A stretch of DNA of 13,495 nt from an uncultured bacterium (lineage in GTDB: Bacteria > Bacillota > Clostridia > Oscillospirales > Acutalibacteraceae). The stretch spans positions 1-13,495 of the forward strand of contig CAMFFI010000012.1 of NCBI GenBank assembly GCA_945949625.1, written 5' to 3'. Positions 1 through 5,950 of this stretch are shown piece by piece. How positions within the stretch are numbered: position 1 is the stretch's first letter; each line of letters opens with the position of its first letter. The translations under genes and the position numbers were made by a program. Under the pieces are notes generated by a model. It was not told where the DNA came from and ran no database searches. It saw nothing but the letters and a program-made list of their open reading frames with translations.

Positions 1-419
1 TGGCGGTCTGTATCCACCTTGCCCATATAAATCTCACATTCCATATCCATAAAAGCCGCCGCGGTTGCGGTTGCAACGCCGTGCTGACCTGCGCCTGTTT
101 CGGCTATTACACGCTTTTTTCCCATTTTTTTTGCAAGCAGAACCTGACCTAAAACATTGTTGATTTTGTGAGAACCCGTATGGTTTAAATCTTCCCTTTT
201 TAAATAGATTTTTGCTCCGCCTAAATCCTTTGTCATTTTTTCTGCATAATAGAGCAAGGACGGTCTTCCTGCATATTCTTTAAGTAAAAAATCAAGCTCC
301 TGCAAAAATTCAGGGTCGTTTTTGTAATAATTATACGCTTCCTCCAGCTCATTTACTGCATTCATAAGCGTTTCGGGAATAAATTGACCTCCATGCACTC
401 CGAATTTACCCTTTGACAT
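1..419 (-). CDS. trpB: Tryptophan synthase beta chain, N-terminal part (cut by window edge)
   Basis: Catalyses the PLP-dependent condensation of indole with L-serine to give tryptophan, as the beta half of the cytoplasmic alpha2beta2 complex. About 139 codons are visible, starting MSKGKFGVHGGQF. The PLP-binding segment HTGSHKINN is present at about residues 80-88, with the Schiff-base lysine near residue 85. The motif GAGQHGVATA follows. This pattern fits the common TrpB1 form. The start ATG (419-417) directly follows the trpF stop (TAAATG), and AGGAG inside the trpF tail serves as ribosome site, so translation is probably coupled. The rest of the gene, and any trpA beyond it, lie outside the window. 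Identity is secure. Confidence 0.97.
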   Translation of the reverse strand, partial: MSKGKFGVHGGQFIPETLMNAVNELEEAYNYYKNDPEFLQELDFLLKEYAGRPSLLYYAEKMTKDLGGAKIYLKREDLNHTGSHKINNVLGQVLLAKKMGKKRVIAETGAGQHGVATATAAAFMDMECEIYMGKVDTDR

Positions 420-1037
420 TTAAGATACACTCCTAACCTTTTCAATAATCTCTTTAACCTTTTCTTCATCCTTAAAGCCGTCTGTTTCCACAGAACTGCT
501 GACATCTACACAAAACGGATGAAGTTTTTTTATTGCCTGCTCAACATTATTTGAATCAAGTCCTCCGGCAAGAAAATATTTTTTTACAAGCTCGCCCGGA
601 ATTAAATCCCAGTTGAATTTTTTTCCGCTTCCGCCGTATGCGTTTTTGTTGTAGGTATCAAGCAGAAGAAAATCGCATTTTTTATGCTCTTCCTCTAAAA
701 TCTGCTCTGTGCTTTTTACCCGTACAGCCTTTATTATTCTGCACTTGATAACGGCTCTGAGCTTTTTTATGTATTCCTCATCCTCGTCGCCGTGGAGCTG
801 AACCATATCAATTATCCTGCTTCGGCACAGCCTTTGAATAAGCTCTATTGGCTCGTTTACAAAAACACCCACTGCCTTAATATCCTTGTCAAGCAATTCC
901 TTAAGCATTTTTGCCTTATCAAAATCCACCTGTCGGGGACTTTTGGAAAATACAAAGCCTATATAATCGGGCTTATATTTATTGACGATTTCTATATCCT
1001 CTGCTCTTTTAAGTCCGCAAATTTTTATCCTGCTCAT
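420..1037 (-). CDS. trpF: Phosphoribosylanthranilate isomerase
   Basis: Isomerises N-(5'-phosphoribosyl)anthranilate to the carboxyphenylamino-deoxyribulose phosphate, the third step after chorismate. The 205-residue length is normal for a monofunctional TrpF (beta/alpha)8 barrel. The catalytic pair is visible: Cys7 in KICG and Asp127 in LLLDTY. Other family motifs are VQLHGDE (79-85), GGSGKKFNW in the active-site loop and LAGGLDSNNV at the phosphate-binding end. Its ATG shares one base with the trpC stop (TAATG). GGCGGTGA about 9 nt upstream resembles the ribosome site. It is the fifth gene of the trp operon here and is separate from trpC, unlike the fused enterobacterial protein. Confidence 0.97.
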   Translation of the reverse strand: MSRIKICGLKRAEDIEIVNKYKPDYIGFVFSKSPRQVDFDKAKMLKELLDKDIKAVGVFVNEPIELIQRLCRSRIIDMVQLHGDEDEEYIKKLRAVIKCRIIKAVRVKSTEQILEEEHKKCDFLLLDTYNKNAYGGSGKKFNWDLIPGELVKKYFLAGGLDSNNVEQAIKKLHPFCVDVSSSVETDGFKDEEKVKEIIEKVRSVS

Positions 1038-1825
1038 TATGCAAGGTCACCGCCGTTTAATTTTTTCAATTCAAGGGCCTTATTACTGCTTCTCATTAAT
1101 GTTTCGCCGATTAAAACTCCGTTTACATTTGCATTACGCAAAGCGTCAATGTCGCCGCTTGTCTTAATTCCGCTTTCACCGATAAACAGTATATCATCGG
1201 GAACAAGCTTTCGCAAGTTTATGCAGTTATTAATATCAACGGTAAAATCCCTGAGATTTCTGTTGTTTACCCCGATAATTTTTGCGCCTGCGTTTATTGC
1301 AGAGTCTATTTCTCTTTCATCGTGAGCCTCTACAAGTGCAGAAAGTCCCAGACTGCGGCTAAGCTCTATACGTCTTTTAAGCGTTTGCGTATCGTTTAGC
1401 GCACAAATAAGCAGTACTGCCGACGCGCCGATTGTTTTAGCCTCATAAATCTGATAATCACAAACGGTAAAGTCCTTTCTTAAAAGAGGTATGCTTACAT
1501 TTTTGCTGATTTCCTTTAAATAATCGTTACACCCCATAAAGTACTTAGGCTCTGTTAAAACGGATATTGCCGACGCACCCGCCTGTTCATAATCCTTTGC
1601 AATCTGAACATAGGGAAAATCCTGTGCTATAACGCCCTTGGAGGGCGAGGCTTTTTTCACCTCGCAAATGTAGGAAATTCCCTGTTTTGCAAGAGCTTTT
1701 TCAAAGGGAAAGCCTGTGTCTGTATTCATTAAAAGAGCTTCCCTTTTTATTTCTTCAAGAAGCTTCAGATTTTGAACCTCTTCATATCTTTTGGCGGTAT
1801 ATTCCGCAATTTCTTCTAAAATCAT
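1037..1825 (-). CDS. trpC: Indole-3-glycerol-phosphate synthase
   Basis: Closes the indole ring by decarboxylation and dehydration of the TrpF product to indole-3-glycerol phosphate. The ORF can be read from a TTG at 1837, but that TTG is part of the ribosome site: TTGGAGTTTAAG precedes ATG at 1825, with GGAG spaced about 7 nt. I therefore start at 1825, giving 262 residues. Motifs in order are CEVKKASPSKG (54-64), LTEPKYFMG (90-98), LLRKDF (114-119, with a catalytic lysine), GVNNRNL and GESGI. The trpD stop lies 12 nt upstream, and the stop overlaps trpF by one base. Nothing is missing. Confidence 0.97.
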   Translation of the reverse strand: MILEEIAEYTAKRYEEVQNLKLLEEIKREALLMNTDTGFPFEKALAKQGISYICEVKKASPSKGVIAQDFPYVQIAKDYEQAGASAISVLTEPKYFMGCNDYLKEISKNVSIPLLRKDFTVCDYQIYEAKTIGASAVLLICALNDTQTLKRRIELSRSLGLSALVEAHDEREIDSAINAGAKIIGVNNRNLRDFTVDINNCINLRKLVPDDILFIGESGIKTSGDIDALRNANVNGVLIGETLMRSSNKALELKKLNGGDLA

Positions 1826-1837
1826 CTTAAACTCCAA

Positions 1838-2851
1838 TTAAAACTGATTGGTTGTCGCTGCAAACTGCTCTATTTTTTCATAAGCCTTGCCGCTGTCAAT
1901 AATCTCTTGGGCAAGGGCAATACCTTCCTTAATACTGTCTGCCTTACCTGCAATATAAAGAGAAAGTCCTGCGTTTAATGCAACTGCGTCACGCTTTGCG
2001 CCTTTTTCCTTACCCGACAGAATATCCTTGGCAATTTCTGCGTTTTCCTTACCGTCGCCGCCTGAAAGGTCGGATTTATTACATCTTTTAAATCCAAACT
2101 CCTCGGGGGTAATTTCATAGGTTTTAAACTCACCGTTATTGATTTCGCATACCTTCGTATTTGCCGATACGGTTGCCTCGTCAATACCGTCCTCACCGTA
2201 AACTACCATACCTCTTTTAACTCCCAGATTTGAAAGAACCTTAGCCAATGGCTCAACCAAATCCTCGGAATAAACTCCCATAAGCTGAAGATGTGCATTT
2301 GCAGGATTTGTAAGAGGTCCTAAAACATTAAATATGTTTCTTATGCCTATTTCACGTCTTACGGGTGCCACATATTTCATAGAGGAATGATATCCCTGTG
2401 CAAACATAAAGCAAATGTCCGTTTCGTCAAGAACCTTTTTGCTTTGCTCCGGCGTAATTGTAATATTAACTCCCAGATTTTCAAGACAGTCGGCAGCGCC
2501 GCTTTTGCTTGACATAGAACGGTTGCCGTGCTTTGCAATCGGCACGCCTCCTGCTGCAATTACAAACAATGCTGTTGTGGAAATATTAAAGGTTCCCGAG
2601 CCGTCGCCGCCTGTGCCTACAATCTCCATAACCTCTTTATCGGTATCAATATGAAGTGCCTTAGCCCTCATTACATTTGCGCAAGCGGTAATTTCTTCAA
2701 TTGTTTCCCCTTTAATTCTTAAAGCTGTTAAAAATGCGCCCATTTGCGCCTGTGTTGCAGTGCCGGACATCATTTCGTCCATTACCTGCGCAGCCTCATC
2801 ATAGGTTAAGTCCTTGTTTTCTGCCAGCTTTAAAATTGCTTCCTTAATCAT
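1838..2851 (-). CDS. trpD: Anthranilate phosphoribosyltransferase
   Basis: Transfers phosphoribosyl from PRPP to anthranilate, the second committed step. The ORF extends to a TTG at 2869, but ATG at 2851 gives MIKEAILKLAENKDLT, a typical family N-terminus. It sits one base after the trpG stop (TGAAATG) with AAAGGG about 9 nt upstream, so I use 2851 (337 residues, the usual length). The PRPP/pyrophosphate loop VGTGGDGSGTFNIST covers about 78-92. The anthranilate-side motif KHGNRSMSSKSG is at 107-118, and GPLTNPA follows in the middle of the protein. It is not fused to trpG, unlike the E. coli arrangement. Confidence 0.97.
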   Translation of the reverse strand: MIKEAILKLAENKDLTYDEAAQVMDEMMSGTATQAQMGAFLTALRIKGETIEEITACANVMRAKALHIDTDKEVMEIVGTGGDGSGTFNISTTALFVIAAGGVPIAKHGNRSMSSKSGAADCLENLGVNITITPEQSKKVLDETDICFMFAQGYHSSMKYVAPVRREIGIRNIFNVLGPLTNPANAHLQLMGVYSEDLVEPLAKVLSNLGVKRGMVVYGEDGIDEATVSANTKVCEINNGEFKTYEITPEEFGFKRCNKSDLSGGDGKENAEIAKDILSGKEKGAKRDAVALNAGLSLYIAGKADSIKEGIALAQEIIDSGKAYEKIEQFAATTNQF

Positions 2852-2852
2852 T

Positions 2853-3425
2853 TCAATCAACCCTTTCAATAAAGTTTCTCAGCATTTCCATTCCGTAATT
2901 TGTAAGAATAGATTCGGGGTGGAACTGCAATCCGTATATTTCATAATCCTTGTGTTTTACAGCCATAATCTCTCCCATATTGTCACAGGCGGTTACTATT
3001 AAATCCTCGGGCATTGTTTCGCGCCTTGCAATAAGTGAATGATACCTTGCTCCCTGAACAACGCTTGGCAGACCTTCAAAGATTTTGCAGCGGTTATCAA
3101 CCTTAATATCACTTTTTTTGCCGTGCATAAGCTTTTTTGCGTGAGTTATTTCTGCGCCGAAAACCTCGCATATTGCCTGATGTCCCAGACAAACGCCCAA
3201 AATCGGAATTTTACCCTTAAGCTCTCTTATAACCTCCTCGCAAATTCCCGCGTCCTTAGGATAACCCGGTCCGGGAGAAAGAATAATCCTTGAGGGGTTA
3301 AGCTCCTTAATCTGTTCTACGGAAACTGCGTCATTTCTTACAACCTTTATATCAGGTGTAATGCTTCCGCAAAACTGCACAAGGTTGTAGGTAAAGCTGT
3401 CATAATTATCAATAAGTAAAATCAT
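2853..3425 (-). CDS. trpG: Anthranilate synthase glutaminase subunit
   Basis: Class I glutamine amidotransferase that supplies ammonia to TrpE. At 190 residues it is a stand-alone glutaminase. The triad is visible: nucleophile Cys79 in GVCLGHQAI, with His169 and Glu171 in QFHPES. It also has LIDNYDSFTYNL at the N-terminus and LSPGPGYP (49-56), the oxyanion-side motif. The ATG overlaps the trpE stop by one base (TGATG), with GGGGAGG about 10 nt upstream. A PabA role in folate synthesis (amphibolic glutaminase) is possible, but no pabB or pabC is in the window, so trpG is the better name. Confidence 0.96.
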   Translation of the reverse strand: MILLIDNYDSFTYNLVQFCGSITPDIKVVRNDAVSVEQIKELNPSRIILSPGPGYPKDAGICEEVIRELKGKIPILGVCLGHQAICEVFGAEITHAKKLMHGKKSDIKVDNRCKIFEGLPSVVQGARYHSLIARRETMPEDLIVTACDNMGEIMAVKHKDYEIYGLQFHPESILTNYGMEMLRNFIERVD

Positions 3426-4882
3426 CAGTTGTTTACCTCCCCTGCATTTTTCACTGCGTTTATTACCGCAAGAGCTTTGTTCATAGTTTCAAGGTATTCG
3501 TTGTGAGGCACGCTGTCGGCTACAATTCCGGCGCCTGCCTGAACATAAACCTTTTTATTGTGCTTTACCGCCATTCTTATACCGATACAGGTATCAAGAT
3601 TACCGTTGAAATCAACATATCCCACTGCGCCTCCGTAAACGCCTCTGGGAGTTTTTTCAAGCTCCTCAATAATCTGGCAAGCCCTTATTTTAGGCGCACC
3701 CGATAATGTTCCTGCCGGCAATAAAGCCTCAATTGCGTCAAAAGCGTCAAGTCCATTTTTCAGCTTGCCTTCAACCTCACTGCAAATATGCATAATCTTT
3801 GAATATCTTAAAACCTTTTGATATTCGGTTACCTTTACCGAGTTAAACTCTGAAATTTTTCCTATGTCGTTTCTGCCTAAATCAACAAGCATATTATGCT
3901 CGGCAAGCTCTTTTTCATCGTGAATAAGCTCTTTTTCAAGAGCAATATCCTCTTCCTTTGTTTTTCCTCTGGGACGTGAGCCTGCTATGGGGAAGGTATT
4001 AAGCACTCCGTTTTGAAGCTTTACAAGAGTTTCGGGAGAAGTGCTTATGATTTCATCATCATCGATTGAAAGATACACCATATACGGAGAGGGGTTTGTG
4101 GTTCTTAAAACCCTGTAAGCGTTAATCAACGAGCTTTCATAGTCAGCCTCAAATCTTCTTGAAACAACGCATTGAAAAATATCTCCGTCGTATATATACT
4201 CCTTGGTTTTTTCAACCATTTCACAAAATTCTTCCTCTGTGAAATTGCTTGTAAACTCCACGTTTTTATCGGAATTTTCAGCAGGCAGAACATCGTTGCT
4301 TGCAATAAGCTCGCATATTTTTTCTATATCCTCATATGCCTGTCTGTACTGCCTTTCGCAATCGTTTGTTTTCATATTAACCATAATGATAAGCTTTTGC
4401 TTTAAATGGTCATAGGCAATAATTTTATCAAACAGCATTAAGTCAAAATCGTTTGAATCGTCCCTTTTAAGCTTAAGCACCGGCTCTGCAACGGAAATCA
4501 TTGAATATCCGTAGTAGCCTACAAGTCCACCGGTAAAGGGAGGCAATTCTTCAAACTTGGGATTTTTATAGTGACTCATATATTCCCTTAAAATTTCATA
4601 GGGCTTCTGAGTTTTAATTTGCGCTTCGCCTTCACCCTCAATATAAAGAGTTCCGTTTTTATAATAAAGCCTTGCTTTTGGGTCAAAGCCTAAAAAAGAA
4701 TAGCGCGACCATTTTTCTCCGCCCTCTATGCTTTCGAGAAGAAAAAATCTTTTACTTTTTCTTGCTATTTTTCTAAGGAGAGTTATGGGAGTAATAACGT
4801 CTGCATAACATTCCTTGAATATGGGAATTACGTCATAATCCTTTGCAAGCTCCAACACCTGTGCGTATTCCGGTTTTATCAT
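3425..4882 (-). CDS. trpE: Anthranilate synthase component I
   Basis: Converts chorismate to anthranilate with ammonia from TrpG; the committed and feedback-controlled step. I start at ATG 4882 (485 residues, MIKPEYAQV). The ribosome site GGTGGTGA lies about 5 nt upstream and closely matches the 16S anti-SD complement. The longer ORF to 4942 would translate through the attenuator hairpin. The N-terminal motif LLES at 48-51 followed by KWSRYS (57-62) is the tryptophan-binding site of feedback-sensitive TrpE. C-terminal chorismate-binding motifs include TFPIAGSRPRGKT, AGTLSGAPKI and the QAGAGIVADS region near the end. The feedback motif argues for TrpE rather than PabB. First gene of the operon and under T-box control. 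Confidence 0.97.
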   Translation of the reverse strand: MIKPEYAQVLELAKDYDVIPIFKECYADVITPITLLRKIARKSKRFFLLESIEGGEKWSRYSFLGFDPKARLYYKNGTLYIEGEGEAQIKTQKPYEILREYMSHYKNPKFEELPPFTGGLVGYYGYSMISVAEPVLKLKRDDSNDFDLMLFDKIIAYDHLKQKLIIMVNMKTNDCERQYRQAYEDIEKICELIASNDVLPAENSDKNVEFTSNFTEEEFCEMVEKTKEYIYDGDIFQCVVSRRFEADYESSLINAYRVLRTTNPSPYMVYLSIDDDEIISTSPETLVKLQNGVLNTFPIAGSRPRGKTKEEDIALEKELIHDEKELAEHNMLVDLGRNDIGKISEFNSVKVTEYQKVLRYSKIMHICSEVEGKLKNGLDAFDAIEALLPAGTLSGAPKIRACQIIEELEKTPRGVYGGAVGYVDFNGNLDTCIGIRMAVKHNKKVYVQAGAGIVADSVPHNEYLETMNKALAVINAVKNAGEVNN

Positions 4883-4907
4883 AAAATCACCACCAATAAA
4901 TATTTGT

Positions 4908-4947
4908 AAAACAAAAAGGCTTTTGCCCCTAAAAAGGGACAAAAGCC
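4908..4947 (-). terminator. T-box attenuator terminator ahead of trpE
   Basis: A 13-bp stem (GGCTTTTGTCCCT / AGGGGCAAAAGCC, one G-U pair, TTTT loop, 4918-4947) is followed on the minus strand by TTTTTGTTTT (4908-4917). This is a textbook intrinsic terminator placed between the T-box sequence and trpE. Its 5' arm includes CTTTTGT and CCC, which the antiterminator needs, so the two structures exclude each other. Confidence 0.95.
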
Positions 4948-5190
4948 TGAATAAACTTCTGCGGTACCACCCAAATTGACGATAAACGTCCTCTCACAGC
5001 ATACTAACATATGCCTCCCACAATAACGGTTGGGTTCCGTCAGCGACTACTTTCATAACGATTTCGGTCTGCCCTCACAAGTCCATTGGGAAAAATCCTT
5101 GCTGCCGTTTTGCACCAAACAACGGCTCTCTGAAAACAAGCAACTTAACTTACTACTCTTGCTCATCGGTTTAAAGGTAATATTCAATTT
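4908..5190 (-). ncRNA. T-box riboswitch, tRNA-Trp specific, controlling the trp operon
   Basis: Cis-acting leader of about 280 nt. Stem I contains GATGAGCAAGAGTAGTAA (AGTA motif) and AGAGAGCC followed by GGTGC, typical of the AG-bulge and distal-loop region. The specifier segment reads CCCAATGGACTT, with codon UGG at 5085-5083 followed by the usual purine, i.e. tryptophan. The T-box sequence GGGTGGTACCGC lies near 4961-4972. An antiterminator can form from GCAGAAG (4956-4962) with CTTTTGT (4939-4945), and GGG (4970-4972) with CCC (4936-4938). The ACC bulge stays free to bind the NCCA end of the tRNA. Known mechanism: uncharged tRNA-Trp stabilises the antiterminator and lets transcription reach trpE. 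Boundaries are approximate and the start is inferred from the promoter. Confidence 0.95.
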
Positions 5191-5196
5191 ATCAAC

Positions 5197-5225
5197 ATTA
5201 TATTCTTAAATTTTTTTATTGTCAA
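5197..5225 (-). promoter_or_regulatory. trp operon promoter
   Basis: Minus strand TTGACA (5225-5220), a 17-bp spacer and TATAAT (5202-5197). Both hexamers and the spacing match the SigA consensus exactly. Initiation near 5190 places the T-box leader immediately downstream. Such a strong unregulated promoter fits control by attenuation alone. Confidence 0.92.
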
Positions 5226-5274
5226 TAGCATTTGGAAAAATTTTTTATTAACCGCAAATCAATTACATTAAAAA

Positions 5275-5832
5275 TCAATCAATTTTTCTCAGGATTCTTG
5301 CAGGGTTTCCGCCGATTACAACATTATCGCCAAAGCTTTTTGTAACAACTGCACCGGAGGCTACAACTACATTATTTCCCAAGGTTACACCGGGGTTAAT
5401 TGTTGCATGACCGCCAATCCAGCAATTATCCCCAATTGTTATTGGTTTTCCGTATTCTACGGCTTTTTCGCACCTTTGCACAGGGTCAACAGGGTGAGTG
5501 GCCGTATATATTCCGACCTGAGGAGCAACAAAACAATTTTTGCCTATACGGATTTCACATACATCAAGAAATACGCAATTGTAATTTGCATAAAAATTTT
5601 CACCCACATAGATATTTTTACCGTAATCACAATTAAAGGTAGGCTCAATATAGATATGCTCTCCGCAGCCTCCAAACAGCTCCTTCAAAATCTCGGTGCG
5701 TTTTTCAAGCTCCTCAATTGATGTCCTGTTGAACTTTTCCGTCAGCAAGCGTGCCTCTTTTCTCATTTTCACAAGCTCCGGGTCTTTGTCGCAGTACATT
5801 TCACCCTTTAACATTTTTTCTTTTTCAGTCAT
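5275..5832 (-). CDS. Sugar O-acetyltransferase, Maa/LacA-like (hexapeptide repeat)
   Basis: Cytoplasmic acetyl-CoA-dependent O-acetyltransferase of the maltose/galactoside acetyltransferase family, probably trimeric with a left-handed beta-helix. The start at ATG 5832 gives MTEKEKMLKGEMY, the standard family N-terminus, with GAGGTGA about 5 nt upstream. The 185-residue length matches Maa-type proteins. The N-terminal helical domain (1-55, Mac domain) is followed by hexapeptide repeats from about 60 to 176 (for example IRIGKNCFVAP, VTLGNNVVVASGAVV). The catalytic histidine is His113 in TATHP, and the end GGNPARILRKI is typical. Substrate is unknown: maltose, glucose or a galactoside are all possible. 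It lies downstream of an amylase gene, but a terminator separates them, and I see no convincing own promoter. Confidence 0.9.
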   Translation of the reverse strand: MTEKEKMLKGEMYCDKDPELVKMRKEARLLTEKFNRTSIEELEKRTEILKELFGGCGEHIYIEPTFNCDYGKNIYVGENFYANYNCVFLDVCEIRIGKNCFVAPQVGIYTATHPVDPVQRCEKAVEYGKPITIGDNCWIGGHATINPGVTLGNNVVVASGAVVTKSFGDNVVIGGNPARILRKID

Positions 5833-5863
5833 AACCTCACCTCTGAAAACAGAATAATATATC

Positions 5864-5892
5864 AAAAGGGGAACGAATTACGTTCCCCTTTT
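5864..5892 (-). terminator. Intrinsic terminator after the amylase gene
   Basis: A perfect 12-bp inverted repeat, aaaaggggaacg / cgttcccctttt, with a 5-nt loop. On the minus strand it gives a GGGGAACG stem ending in TTTT, 59 bp past the amylase stop. Because of the A/T-flanked symmetry it could also work on the plus strand. It ends only 31 bp before the acetyltransferase start, so that gene depends on readthrough or on a promoter I cannot identify. Confidence 0.85.
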
Positions 5893-5950
5893 AAGTTTAT
5901 TGTAACTTCTAAATTTTTAACAAGCCGTTTGAAATTCTAATTATAAATTA

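Noticed and set aside
792..1325. Plus-strand open frame of 177 codons
   Set aside because: It lies antisense across trpF and trpC, which have full catalytic motifs. It has no ribosome site and a composition of the shadow type.
5233..5275. Possible terminator between the acetyltransferase gene and the trp promoter
   Set aside because: Only A/T pairs with a bulge can be drawn (TTTTTAAT with TTAATAAAAA), with no G/C stem, so it is not supportable as an intrinsic terminator.
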